DNA of 64,000 nucleotides from Streptomyces pyxinicus (GCF_024753135.1 NZ_JANUGP010000025.1:62001-126000), one strand, 5' to 3'; shown: positions 9,172-17,811, numbered from the stretch's first letter. Notes: a model not told the origin generated them from the sequence alone. A program made the numbers and translations.

Positions 9172-11301
9172 ATGAAGCGGACCACACGCACCACCGTCCT
9201 GACGGTGGGCGCGCTCATCGCCGCGCTCGGCCTGGGGGCCGCACCGGCCCAGGCCGACACCACGACACCGCGCATCGACCTCAGGGTCCTCGTGGTGAGC
9301 GACGGCGGACCGGCCACCGCCGCCATCACCGCCGAACTCGACGCCGACGGCACGCCCTACACGAAGGTCGACCTCGGCAGCGCCGGGCGGCCCGTCATCG
9401 ACGCCGCCTTCCTCGCGGACACCGTCGACGGGCGCCCCCGCGCCAAGTTCCAGGCCGTCGTGCTGCCCAACGACAACCCGTTCGCGGCCGGCAGCGCCGA
9501 GATGGCCGCGCTCGCCGCCTACGAGCAGACGTACGCGATCCCGCAGGTCGACGCCTACACCTACGCCCGCCCCCAGACCGGCCTCCAGGTGCCCGCGTCC
9601 GGCGGCTACGCGGGCAGTGTCGACGGCACCACGGCCCAGGTCACCGCCGCCGGAAAGGCCGGCGCCTTCGGCTACCTGGACGGCTCGGTGCCCTTCGAGG
9701 ACAACTCGCCTTCGGTCGGCGAGAGTTACGCCTACCTCTCCACCCCGGCACCCGGCGCCGACTTCACCCCGTACGTCCAGGCCACCATCCCCGGCACCAC
9801 CCGGCAGGGCTCCCTGGTCGGCGAGTACCGGCACGACGGGCGCCGCGAACTGGTCGTCACCTTCGTCTACAACCAGTACCAGCAGCAGTTCCGGTTGCTG
9901 GCCCGCGGCATCGTGGAGTGGATGACCGGCGGGGTGCACCTCGGCGCCTCCCGCAACTACTTCGCCGTACACGTGGACGACGTGTTCGCCGCCGACGACC
10001 GCTGGGACACCCAGCTCAACTGCACCCCGGGGGACGTGGACTGCGTCAACGGCTCCGGCACCCCCGACCCGATCCGGATGACCCCGGCCGACGTGGACCA
10101 CGCCACCGCCTGGCAGGCCGGCCACCACTTCACCCTCGACATGGTCTACAACGGCGCCGGCAGCGTCGACCAGCGCGAGGACAACGGCGGTGTCGACCTG
10201 CTCGCCGACAAGCTCATCGCCGACCGGAACCAGTTCCGCTGGGTCAACCACACCTACACGCACGCCTTCCTCGGCTGCGAGCAGAACGTCACCGTCGTGC
10301 CCTGGACCTGCGAGACCAACGCCGACGGCAGCACCAAGTGGGTCAGCCGGGCCACCATCAACGACGAGATCGCCACCAACCGCGCCTGGGGCCAGGCCGC
10401 CGGACTCCCCTTGGACACCCAGGAGTTGGTCACCGGCGAGCACTCGGGCCTGCGCATCCTGCCGCAGCAGCCCCAGGACAACCCCAACCTGGCGCTCGCC
10501 CTCACCGACGACGGCGTCAAGTGGCTCGCCTCGGACAACTCACGCGACCCCGAACAGCGCCAGGTCGGCCCCGCCACCACGGTCGCCCGCTACCCGATGA
10601 ACGTCTTCTACAACGCGGGCCGGGCCGGCGAACAGGTCGACGAGTACAACTGGCTCTACACCAGCCGCGCCCAGGGCGGCAGCGGCGTCTGCGAGGACAA
10701 CCCCGCGACCACCACCTGCCTGCCGGCCCCGCTGGACACCAGCACCGGGTACACCGACTACATCGTGCCGCTGGAGACCCGGACCGCCCTCGGCCACGTC
10801 CTGTCCAACGACCCCAAGCCGCACTTCATCCACCAGTCCAACCTCGCCGAGGACCGCCTCGCCTACCCGGTCCTGGACGGCGTACTCGACGGCTACGACG
10901 CCCTGTTCGCGGCCAACACCCCCGTGGTGAATCTGCGCATGAAGGACATCGGCGTGGAACTCCAGCGCCGCGCCGCCTGGAAGAGCGCCCTGAACGCCGG
11001 ACAGGTCACCGCCTACCGCATCGGCACGGCCGTCACCGTCCAGGCGCCGAACGGCACCGCCGTCACCGCGACCCTGCCCACCGGCACCACCCGGGGCGGC
11101 ACCGCCTTCGGCAGCGCCTACGCGGGCGCGGTCTCCGGCTGGACCGCCTCCGCCGGCAGCCCGCTCACCTTCACCCTGCCCGCCGCGGCGACCGCACCCG
11201 CCGCCACCACCGGGGGCGGGGCGAAGGCCACCGGCCCCGCCCCGCGCGCCAAGGTCCCGGCCGGCATGACGAAGCAGGTCCCGTACACCCCGGACAACTG
11301 A
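9172..11301 (+). CDS. Exported Agd3-like polysaccharide deacetylase (CE18-type)
   Basis: A 709-residue secreted protein with a signal peptide (MKRTTRTTVLTVGALIAALG to AQADT). The first 240 or so residues are a beta-rich ligand-binding-like region (LRVLVVSDGGPATAAITAEL). A NodB-like deacetylase region follows, with HVDDVFAADDRWD (His267, Asp269/270) and HTYTHAFLGC (His360, His364), the expected metal-binding Asp and His-x3-His. This arrangement matches Aspergillus Agd3, the founding CE18 enzyme that deacetylates galactosaminogalactan. The tail is Ala/Thr/Pro-rich (about 650-709) and lacks a sorting motif. It is the first gene of the cluster and probably de-N-acetylates the exported polymer. 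The assignment rests on remembered family resemblance and visible motifs, not a search. Confidence 0.75.
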   Translation: MKRTTRTTVLTVGALIAALGLGAAPAQADTTTPRIDLRVLVVSDGGPATAAITAELDADGTPYTKVDLGSAGRPVIDAAFLADTVDGRPRAKFQAVVLPNDNPFAAGSAEMAALAAYEQTYAIPQVDAYTYARPQTGLQVPASGGYAGSVDGTTAQVTAAGKAGAFGYLDGSVPFEDNSPSVGESYAYLSTPAPGADFTPYVQATIPGTTRQGSLVGEYRHDGRRELVVTFVYNQYQQQFRLLARGIVEWMTGGVHLGASRNYFAVHVDDVFAADDRWDTQLNCTPGDVDCVNGSGTPDPIRMTPADVDHATAWQAGHHFTLDMVYNGAGSVDQREDNGGVDLLADKLIADRNQFRWVNHTYTHAFLGCEQNVTVVPWTCETNADGSTKWVSRATINDEIATNRAWGQAAGLPLDTQELVTGEHSGLRILPQQPQDNPNLALALTDDGVKWLASDNSRDPEQRQVGPATTVARYPMNVFYNAGRAGEQVDEYNWLYTSRAQGGSGVCEDNPATTTCLPAPLDTSTGYTDYIVPLETRTALGHVLSNDPKPHFIHQSNLAEDRLAYPVLDGVLDGYDALFAANTPVVNLRMKDIGVELQRRAAWKSALNAGQVTAYRIGTAVTVQAPNGTAVTATLPTGTTRGGTAFGSAYAGAVSGWTASAGSPLTFTLPAAATAPAATTGGGAKATGPAPRAKVPAGMTKQVPYTPDN

Positions 11302-11444
11302 GCGACGCACCGACCTCGGGGCCCCTTCGGCCGCCGCCCGCCACCCCGCGGCGGGCGGCGGCCGGGCGGGCCCGCGTCCCCGGCTGCCCACCGGCGCCCG
11401 GGGACCGCACGACCACCCCACACTCCGGCCGTGGAGCACAATCG

Positions 11445-12956
11445 ATGCACGTTCAGCACGGCGCGCGCCGTCCCGGCGCCGCGCACGTCACCCTGCTCAC
11501 CGAGGGCACCTATCCGCACAGCCATGGCGGCGTCAGCGTCTGGTGCGACCAGCTCGTCCAGGGCATGCCCGACCTGGACTTCGACGTCGTCGCCGTCACC
11601 GGCACCGGACGCGAACCCGTCGTCTGGGACCTGCCCGCCCACGTCCGCCAGGTGCGGTCCGTCCCCATGTGGGGCGCCCCGCCGGACGGCCGCCCGCCCC
11701 GGGGCCGGGCCCTCGCCCGGCTGGCCGACGCCTACGAACGCTTCCTGACGGCGCTGCTCGACCCGGCCGCCGAGGGCCGGTTCGCCCCCGCGCTCTACGC
11801 GATGGCGCGCGCCGCCGCCGACGGCGCCCTGAGCCCGTTCCTGCGCGGCGACCGGGCCGTCTCGCTGCTCGCCGCCGTCTGGAACCGCCCCGGACTGGCG
11901 GTCCGCGAGGCCCGGCCCACCCTGCACGACGCGGTCACCGCCACCGCCCTGCTCGAACACGCCCTGCGCCCGCTCGCCGCGCCGCCGCCCCGGCACGGTG
12001 TCGCCCACGCGGTCAGCGGCGGCGTCGCCGTGCTGCCCGGACTCGCCGGCCTGGCCCGCCACGGGGTCCCGCTGCTGCTCACCGAGCACGGCGTCTACCT
12101 GCGCGAACGCTATCTGGGCTACCGCACCGCGCCGTACCGCTGGCCGGTGAAGGCCCTGGTGCTCGGCTTCTTCCGGCTGCTGGCCGAGGAGAGCTACCGG
12201 CGGGCCGCCCTGATCACCCCGGGCAACCGCTACAACCGGCTCTGGGAGGAACAGGGCGGCGCCGACCCCGAGTCGATCCGCACCGTCTACAACGGCGTGG
12301 ACCCCGGCGCCTTCCCGCCCGCCGGACCCGAACCGGACGTGCCCACCCTCAGCTGGGCCGGCCGGGTCGACCCCATCAAGGACCTGGAGACCCTGATCCG
12401 TGCCTTCGGCCTGGTCCGCGCCGAGATACCCGAGGCCCGGCTCAGGCTGTTCGGCGGCACACCGCGCGGCGGCGAGGCCTACCGGGAGCGCTGCGAGGCG
12501 CTGGCGGCCGAGCTGGGCCACGCGGATGCCGTCACCTTCGAGGGCCGGGTCGACGACATCAAGGACGCCTACGCGGCCGGCAACGTCGTGATGCTCTCCA
12601 GCATCAGCGAGGGCTTCCCGTTCACCCTCATCGAGGCCATGTCCTGCGGACGCGCCACCGTCTCCACCGACGTCGGCGGGGTCCGGGAGGCGGTCGGCGA
12701 CAGCGGGCTCGTCGTACCGCCGCGCGACCCGGCCCGGATGGCCGCCGCCGCGCTGGAGCTGCTGGACGACGCCGAGCGGCGCCGGGCGATGGGGGAGGCC
12801 GCCCGGCTGCGCGTGATCGAGCAGTTCACCCTGCGCCAGACCATCGACACCTTCCGCTCCATCTACCTCGAACTGCCCGCCCACACCCGGCCGTGCACCG
12901 CACCCGCCGAGCCGGGACCGGACCTCCGGATCGCCGCGGGGAGCCTGGCCGGATGA
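11445..12956 (+). CDS. PelF-like GT4 glycosyltransferase
   Basis: A 503-residue cytoplasmic retaining glycosyltransferase. The start is ATG 11445, nine bases after GGAG. The N-terminus HVTLLTEGTYPHSHGGVSVW (from residue 14) is the hallmark of the PelF/DUF3492 group, which polymerises Pel exopolysaccharide. The second Rossmann domain has SWAGRVDPIKDLETLIRAF and the GT4 E-x7-E motif (Glu389 and Glu397 in SEGFPFTLIE), then TVSTDVGGVREAVG. Its stop overlaps the start of the membrane-protein gene (ATGA), so the two are translationally coupled, as expected for a PelF/PelG-style synthase and exporter. The donor sugar cannot be read off; the neighbouring sugar-nucleotide genes suggest an amino or deoxy sugar. 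Confidence 0.85.
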   Translation: MHVQHGARRPGAAHVTLLTEGTYPHSHGGVSVWCDQLVQGMPDLDFDVVAVTGTGREPVVWDLPAHVRQVRSVPMWGAPPDGRPPRGRALARLADAYERFLTALLDPAAEGRFAPALYAMARAAADGALSPFLRGDRAVSLLAAVWNRPGLAVREARPTLHDAVTATALLEHALRPLAAPPPRHGVAHAVSGGVAVLPGLAGLARHGVPLLLTEHGVYLRERYLGYRTAPYRWPVKALVLGFFRLLAEESYRRAALITPGNRYNRLWEEQGGADPESIRTVYNGVDPGAFPPAGPEPDVPTLSWAGRVDPIKDLETLIRAFGLVRAEIPEARLRLFGGTPRGGEAYRERCEALAAELGHADAVTFEGRVDDIKDAYAAGNVVMLSSISEGFPFTLIEAMSCGRATVSTDVGGVREAVGDSGLVVPPRDPARMAAAALELLDDAERRRAMGEAARLRVIEQFTLRQTIDTFRSIYLELPAHTRPCTAPAEPGPDLRIAAGSLAG

Positions 12957-14350
12957 GCGGACCCATGGCCCTCGAACCCGGCGGCACCGAACAGGACACC
13001 CTCGCGCTCCGGCTCGCCGAGGCACCCGCCCGCCGCGACGACCACACCCTCACCCTGCGGCTGCCCGGCCACGGCGTCGACGAGGCGGCGGTGAGCCGGC
13101 TGGCCGCCGAACTCGCCGACCGCGTCGGCCCCGCCGTCCACCCCTACGAGGTGGCCGCCCTGCTGGAGGCCGAGGGCCTGACGGCCGGCCAGATCACCGA
13201 ACGCTACGGCCACCCGAACCTGTTCTCCCTGGCCACCGCGCTGTATGAACAGGTGCCGCGCACCTTCCCGGAACCGGTACCGGCCGCCGACCCCTGGCGC
13301 CCGGACACCGTCCGCTGCCTGCTGCGCGGGGTGCTGTTCGCCCTGCCCGGCCTCGCCTACCTGCTCACCGCCCCGCTCTGGCACCCCGGCCGGCACGCCG
13401 CCGCCCTGGTCGTCGCCGGCGTCGTCTCCTGGGCGTGGGGGCAGGGCCTCGGCCACCGCGCGCACCTCCGGATGGCGGCCGGCCGCCGGGAGGCCGCCCG
13501 GGCCCTGCTCACCGGCGCCCCGCTCGGCGCGGCCCTCGCCACCGCCACCGCCCTGCCGCTCACCGGCGGCGCCCCGGCGCTGCTGGCGGCCACCGCCCAG
13601 TCCCTGTACCTCGCGGCGGCCGGCGTCCTGCTGGTCCTGGCGCGGGAACGGCTGCTGCTGGCCGCGCTCACCCCGCTCCTCGTGGGCGCCGCCGCCCTGC
13701 CCTGGTGGGACCCCGGCGTCCCGCTGCGCACCGGCCTCACCCTGCTGGCCCTGCTCGCCACCCTCGCCGTCACCGGATACGTCCTGCGCGGCGCCCTCGC
13801 CACCCCGGCCGCCGCCGACGGCAAGCGGCCGCCCCTGCTGTGGTCGCTGCCGTACGGGCTGTTCGGGCTCGCCGCCGCACTGCTCGTGCTCCTCGAAGGG
13901 CGCCGGGAGCCGTACGCCGTGATCGTGCTGACCCTCAGCATGGGACCCGCCGAATGGCTGCTCTACCGCTACCGGGGCCTGTCCGTCGCCGCCCTGCGCG
14001 CGACCGCCACCCCCGCCGGCTTCCTGCTGCGCTCCACGGCCGTCCTCGGTCTGTGCCTGCTGGCCTACCTGCTGCCGCTGCTGCCCGCCGCCTACCTCAC
14101 CGGCGCCCCGCCGGCCGGCCTGCTGGCGCTCGCGGCCACCCTGTGGACCGCGCTGCTGCTCCAGGCCTTCGGCACCGCCTGGCCACCGGCCGTGATCTGT
14201 CTGGCCGCCGCCGCCACGGCCGGCGCGGTCACCCTCCTGCACCTGCCACCGGGCCCGGCCGGGGCACTCCCGCTCGCCTGCGCCGGCGCCGCCTTGTGTC
14301 TCGTGGCGTGCGCGCTGCGGCTGCTCGGCCGCCCCGCCCGGCACGCCTGA
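12953..14350 (+). CDS. Polytopic membrane protein, candidate polysaccharide export partner (PelG position)
   Basis: A 465-residue protein. The first 110 or so residues are soluble and mildly charged (DEAAVSRLAAELADRVGPAV, then QITERYGHPNLFSLATALYE). About ten to twelve closely spaced hydrophobic helices follow, from GVLFALPGLAYLLTAPLW to the C-terminus. The ATG at 12953 overlaps the PelF-like stop. Pseudomonas PelG is also a roughly 456-residue protein with about 12 helices that pairs with PelF. Length, topology and coupling therefore suggest a functional counterpart, although I cannot recognise direct sequence homology and the soluble N-terminal region is distinctive. The sequence is extremely Leu/Ala-rich, which limits motif recognition. 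No catalytic motif is visible. Confidence 0.75.
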   Translation: MSGPMALEPGGTEQDTLALRLAEAPARRDDHTLTLRLPGHGVDEAAVSRLAAELADRVGPAVHPYEVAALLEAEGLTAGQITERYGHPNLFSLATALYEQVPRTFPEPVPAADPWRPDTVRCLLRGVLFALPGLAYLLTAPLWHPGRHAAALVVAGVVSWAWGQGLGHRAHLRMAAGRREAARALLTGAPLGAALATATALPLTGGAPALLAATAQSLYLAAAGVLLVLARERLLLAALTPLLVGAAALPWWDPGVPLRTGLTLLALLATLAVTGYVLRGALATPAAADGKRPPLLWSLPYGLFGLAAALLVLLEGRREPYAVIVLTLSMGPAEWLLYRYRGLSVAALRATATPAGFLLRSTAVLGLCLLAYLLPLLPAAYLTGAPPAGLLALAATLWTALLLQAFGTAWPPAVICLAAAATAGAVTLLHLPPGPAGALPLACAGAALCLVACALRLLGRPARHA

Positions 14351-14384
14351 CCCCGCGATCCCACCCACCGGAAGGAACGTTCAC

Positions 14385-15386
14385 GTGACCACCCGACCGC
14401 TCGCCGCCGTCACCGGAGCCGAGGGCTTCATCGGCTCCCACCTCACCGAGGCCCTCGTCGCCGCCGGGCACCGGGTCAGAGCCATGGCCCAGTACAACTC
14501 CTTCTCCTCCTACGGCTGGCTGGAGACCCTCGCCCCCGACGTCCTGGACCATGTCGAGATCGTCCTCGGCGACGTCCGCGACCCCGGCTCGGTGCGCGGC
14601 CTGCTCGACGGCGCCGACGTCGCCTACCACCTGGCCGCCCTGATCGCGATCCCGTACTCCTACCAGGCCCCGCACAGCTACGTGGACACCAACGTCACCG
14701 GCACCCTCAACGTGCTGGAAGCCGTCCGCGCCCTCGGCACCCCCCGGCTCGTGCACACCTCCACCAGCGAGACCTACGGCACCGCGCGGACCGTCCCCAT
14801 CACCGAGGACCACCCCATCAACACCCAGTCCCCGTACGCCGCTTCGAAGGCCGGCGGGGACCGGCTGGCCGACAGCTACCACGCCAGCTTCGACACCCCC
14901 GTCGTCACCCTCAGGCCCTTCAACACCTTCGGGCCCCGCCAGTCCATGCGCGCGGTCATCCCGACCGTCATCGGCCAGGTGGCGGCGGGGGAGCGCGTCA
15001 TCACCCTCGGGGACCTGCGGCCCACCCGGGACTTCACCTTCGTCCGGGACACGGCACAGGCCTTCCTCGCCGTCGGCACCGCGCCCGCCGAGCGGGTCGT
15101 CGGCCGCACCTTCAACGCCGGGACCGGTGGCGAGATCTCCGTCGGCGACCTCGTCGCCCTGATCGGCAAGGTCATGGACACCGCCCTCGACGTCCGCGAG
15201 GACACCGCGCGCCTGCGGCCCGCGGCCTCCGAGGTGATGCGGCTCGTCGCGGACGCCGGCCGACTCACCGCCGCCACCGGCTGGGAACCGGCCCACTCCC
15301 TGGAGCAGGGCCTCGCGCACACCGTGGAGTTCTTCCGCGACCCCGCCAACCTGGCGCGCTACAAGACCGGCATCTACAACATCTGA
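14385..15386 (+). CDS. NAD-dependent sugar-nucleotide 4,6-dehydratase (LegB-like)
   Basis: A 333-residue extended SDR enzyme, start GTG 14385 after GGAAGGAACG. The NAD-binding loop is GAEGFIGSH (residues 11-19). The active-site motif is SPYAASKAGGD (Tyr-x3-Lys), preceded by STSETYG, whose Ser-Glu/Thr context is typical of 4,6-dehydratases. Blocks such as LAALIAIPYSYQAPHSYVDT, LRPFNTFGPRQS and the terminal NLARYKTGIYNI match the LegB subgroup, which makes the 4-keto-6-deoxy intermediate in legionaminic-type sugar pathways. No aminotransferase or NeuB-like synthase follows, so the product here is probably a different deoxy sugar nucleotide. The stop codon lies inside the first unit of a 21-bp tandem repeat. 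Confidence 0.88.
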   Translation: MTTRPLAAVTGAEGFIGSHLTEALVAAGHRVRAMAQYNSFSSYGWLETLAPDVLDHVEIVLGDVRDPGSVRGLLDGADVAYHLAALIAIPYSYQAPHSYVDTNVTGTLNVLEAVRALGTPRLVHTSTSETYGTARTVPITEDHPINTQSPYAASKAGGDRLADSYHASFDTPVVTLRPFNTFGPRQSMRAVIPTVIGQVAAGERVITLGDLRPTRDFTFVRDTAQAFLAVGTAPAERVVGRTFNAGTGGEISVGDLVALIGKVMDTALDVREDTARLRPAASEVMRLVADAGRLTAATGWEPAHSLEQGLAHTVEFFRDPANLARYKTGIYNI

Positions 15387-15484
15387 CCCGTCCGGCACGA
15401 CATCTGACGCGTCCTGCACGACATCCGACCCGTCCGGCACGACATCCGACCCGTCCGGCACGAACATCCGACCCGTCCGGTACG
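15379..15484. repeat. Five-copy 21-bp tandem repeat
   Basis: Five consecutive 21-bp units, starting acatctgacccgtccggcac or a close variant. They lie at 15379-15399, 15400-15420, 15421-15441, 15442-15462 and 15464-15484, with one extra A before the last. Units 3 and 4 are identical; the others differ by one to three bases. The first unit contains the final Asn-Ile codons and the TGA of the dehydratase gene, and the array fills most of the gap to the nucleotidyltransferase gene. Confidence 0.95.
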
Positions 15485-15516
15485 TCACGGCACGACTTCT
15501 TCGAAGGAGAAGCCCC

Positions 15517-16230
15517 ATGCACGCAGTGATCCTCGCGGGTGGCAAGGGCGTCCGGCTGCGGCCCTACACCACCGCGCTGCCCAAGCCGCTGGTCCCGATC
15601 GGCGACCAGCACGCCATCCTGGAGATCGTGCTGCGCCAGCTCAGCGCCGCCGGCTTCACCCGCTGCACCATCGCCATAGGCCACCTCGGCGAGATCATCC
15701 GCGCCTACGTCGGCGACGGCGCCCAGTGGGGCATGCGCGTCGACTACGCCACCGAGGAGAGCCCGCTGGGCACCATGGGCCCGCTGCTGAACCTGAGAGA
15801 CCGGCTGCCCGAGACCTTCCTCGTGATGAACGGCGACGTCCTCACCGACCTCGACTACGCCGACGTCCTGCACCGGCACCGGCAGTCCGGAGCGCCCCTG
15901 ACCATCGCCACCTACGCCCGCAAGGTGCACATCGACTTCGGCGTCCTGACCACCGCCGCCAGCAAGGTGGTCGCCTTCACCGAGAAGCCCAGCATGGACT
16001 ACCGGGTCTCGATGGGCGTCTACGGCCTCAGCCGCGCCACCCTCGACGGCTACACGCCGGGCCTGCCGCTCGGCTTCGACGAGCTCGTCCTCGACCTGCT
16101 GCGGGACCAGAACCCGCCGCACGCCTACGACTTCGACGGCTACTGGCTCGACATCGGCCGCCCCGACGACTACGACCGGGCCAACGCCGAGTTCACCAGC
16201 CGCAAGTCCCTGCTGCTCAAGGGAGCCTGA
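15517..16230 (+). CDS. Sugar-1-phosphate nucleotidyltransferase
   Basis: A 237-residue cytoplasmic enzyme of the RmlA/GDP-mannose pyrophosphorylase fold. The start is ATG 15517 after GAAGGAG. The nucleotide-binding signature LAGGKGVRLRPYT begins at residue 6 and is followed by LPKPLVPIGD. MNGDVLTDLDY supplies the metal-binding Asp. FTEKPSMDYRVSMGVY and YWLDIGRPDDYDRANAEF complete the family. It is short, lacking the left-handed helix domain, as in guanylyl- or thymidylyltransferases of the LegF/PtmE and HddC type. It would activate the sugar phosphate used by the cluster's dehydratase or epimerase. The nucleotide specificity is uncertain. Confidence 0.9.
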   Translation: MHAVILAGGKGVRLRPYTTALPKPLVPIGDQHAILEIVLRQLSAAGFTRCTIAIGHLGEIIRAYVGDGAQWGMRVDYATEESPLGTMGPLLNLRDRLPETFLVMNGDVLTDLDYADVLHRHRQSGAPLTIATYARKVHIDFGVLTTAASKVVAFTEKPSMDYRVSMGVYGLSRATLDGYTPGLPLGFDELVLDLLRDQNPPHAYDFDGYWLDIGRPDDYDRANAEFTSRKSLLLKGA

Positions 16231-16237
16231 GTCCCGC

Positions 16238-17143
16238 ATGCGCATTCTCGTCCTGGGCGGCACCGGATACCTGGGCCGCCACGTGGCCGCGCGGCTGCGC
16301 GCCCTGCCGGACACGCGGATCCTGGCCGCCGGCCGCTCCTCGGCGGCCGACTTCCGGATCGACCTCGCCGGTGACCGTCCGGAACAGCTCGCCAAGACGC
16401 TCGCGGCCGCCGCGCCCGACGCCGTGGTGAACTGCGCGGGCGCCACCGGCGGCGACGCCGTGACCCTGGCCGAGGCCAACGCCCGGGGGCCCGCCGCGCT
16501 GTGCGCCGCGCTGCGCGAGGCGGCGCCCACGGCCCGCCTGGTGCACCTCGGCTCCGCCGCCGAGTACGGGCCCGGCACCCCGGGCGTCCCGGTCACGGAG
16601 ACGGCGCCCGCCTGCCCGGTCACCCCGTACGGCGCGACGAAGCTGGCCGGCACCGTCGCGGTGACCTCCGCCGCCCTGGACGCGGTGGTGCTCCGGATCG
16701 GCAACCCGGTCGGACCCGGAGCACCCCGGGCCGGCCTGCCCGGCCGGATGGCCGCGCTGCTGCGCTCCGCCGGGACGGACCCCGAGGCGGTGCTGCGGCT
16801 CGGGGACCTGTCCGCCCACCGCGACTTCGTGGACGTACGGGACGTCGCCGACGCCGCCGCGCTGGCCGCCACCCGTCCCGGAATCCTGCCGCCGGTCCTG
16901 AACATCGGCGGCGGAACGGCCGTACCGGTACGGGAGTTGGTCCAGGGCCTCGCCCGGCGGGCCGGGTTCCGGGGGCGGGTGGCGGAGGACACGCGCGGCT
17001 CGGCCCGCTCCGCCGCCGTGTCCTGGCAGTGCTCCGACATCACCGCCGCCGCACGCGCCCTCGGCTGGCGCCCCGCCCACGACCTGGACGCCGCCCTCGA
17101 CGCGCTGTGGGCGGCCGGGGCGGGGAACGGGCCCCTGCCGTGA
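16238..17143 (+). CDS. NAD-dependent epimerase/dehydratase (SDR)
   Basis: A 301-residue Rossmann enzyme starting at ATG 16238, eight bases after the nucleotidyltransferase stop. The cofactor loop GGTGYLGRH begins near residue 7, and LAGDRPEQLAKTLAAAAPDAVVNCAGATGG gives the strand-4 region. The catalytic block is HLGSAAEYGPG with the Tyr-x3-Lys in TPYGATKLAG. The overall pattern resembles dTDP-4-dehydrorhamnose reductases and UDP-sugar 4-epimerases. By position it converts the nucleotide sugar produced by the two preceding enzymes. It would be the only candidate for a 4-epimerase, the step done by Uge3 in fungal galactosaminogalactan synthesis. Its stop overlaps the next start (GTGA). Confidence 0.85.
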   Translation: MRILVLGGTGYLGRHVAARLRALPDTRILAAGRSSAADFRIDLAGDRPEQLAKTLAAAAPDAVVNCAGATGGDAVTLAEANARGPAALCAALREAAPTARLVHLGSAAEYGPGTPGVPVTETAPACPVTPYGATKLAGTVAVTSAALDAVVLRIGNPVGPGAPRAGLPGRMAALLRSAGTDPEAVLRLGDLSAHRDFVDVRDVADAAALAATRPGILPPVLNIGGGTAVPVRELVQGLARRAGFRGRVAEDTRGSARSAAVSWQCSDITAAARALGWRPAHDLDAALDALWAAGAGNGPLP

Positions 17144-17811
17144 GCCTGTTGATACCGCTCTACGTGCACCCGGCCGAGGACCCCGGCGCCTGGCACCGCC
17201 TGATCACCTCGGCCGCCCGCACCTACGCCGTCGTCCTCAACCCCGCGAGCGGACCGGGCGCCGCGCCCGACCCCGCCTTCGCGGCGGCGGCCCGGGCCCT
17301 GCGCGCGGCCGGCGCGCGGGTGCTCGGGTACGTCGACACCGACTACGGCGTCCGGGAGCGGGCGGCGATCGCCGAGGACGTGCGCCGCCACCAGGACTGG
17401 TACGCGACCGACGGCTGCTTCCTCGACCGCGTCACCGCCACGGCGGCGGGCCTGCCGGCCTGCCGCCGCCTGGTGCGGGACCTGCGCCGGCTCGGGACGC
17501 CCACGGTCGTCCTCAACCCGGGCGTCCACCCCGATCCCGGGTACGTCCGCCTCGCCGATCTGACCGTCACCTTCGAGGGCCACTGGACGACGTACGTCTC
17601 GGCGTTCACCCGGCCCACCTGGACGGCACGCCATCCGCCCGAGCGCTTCTGCCACCTGGTCTACGGCGTGCCCGGGGCCCTCGTGCCGCTCGCGGTGCGC
17701 ACCGCGCACGAGCGGGGCGCGGCGGTGTGCGGGCCGGTCACCGGCGAACCCCCCAATCCCTGGGCCGGGTTGAGTCCGGCGCTGCCCGGCGCGGACAGTG
17801 TGGAAGGCTGA
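17140..17811 (+). CDS. Spherulin-4 / GH135-like protein
   Basis: A 223-residue single-domain protein starting at GTG 17140 inside the preceding stop (GTGA). The run LLIPLYVHP, VVLNPASGPG, ARVLGYVDTDYGVR, DWYATDGCFLDRV, PTVVLNPGVHPDPGY, TVTFEGHW follows the strand order of spherulation-specific family 4. This family includes fungal Sph3 (GH135), an endo-alpha-1,4-N-acetylgalactosaminidase required for galactosaminogalactan. I expect a DE pair at the end of the DGxFFDE motif; here it reads FLDR (Asp96, Arg97), while Glu146 in TFEGH may be the later acidic residue. No signal peptide is visible. The role, whether trimming polymer inside or near the membrane or a degenerate accessory, is inferred. 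Confidence 0.8.
   Translation: MSLLIPLYVHPAEDPGAWHRLITSAARTYAVVLNPASGPGAAPDPAFAAAARALRAAGARVLGYVDTDYGVRERAAIAEDVRRHQDWYATDGCFLDRVTATAAGLPACRRLVRDLRRLGTPTVVLNPGVHPDPGYVRLADLTVTFEGHWTTYVSAFTRPTWTARHPPERFCHLVYGVPGALVPLAVRTAHERGAAVCGPVTGEPPNPWAGLSPALPGADSVEG

Noticed and set aside
12953..14350. Naming the membrane protein PelG outright
   Set aside because: Topology and position fit, but no sequence signature was recognised, so only a functional analogy is stated.
16217..17080. Antisense open frames over the polysaccharide genes
   Set aside because: They are GC-driven shadows with Gly/Arg/Ala-biased products and no family features.
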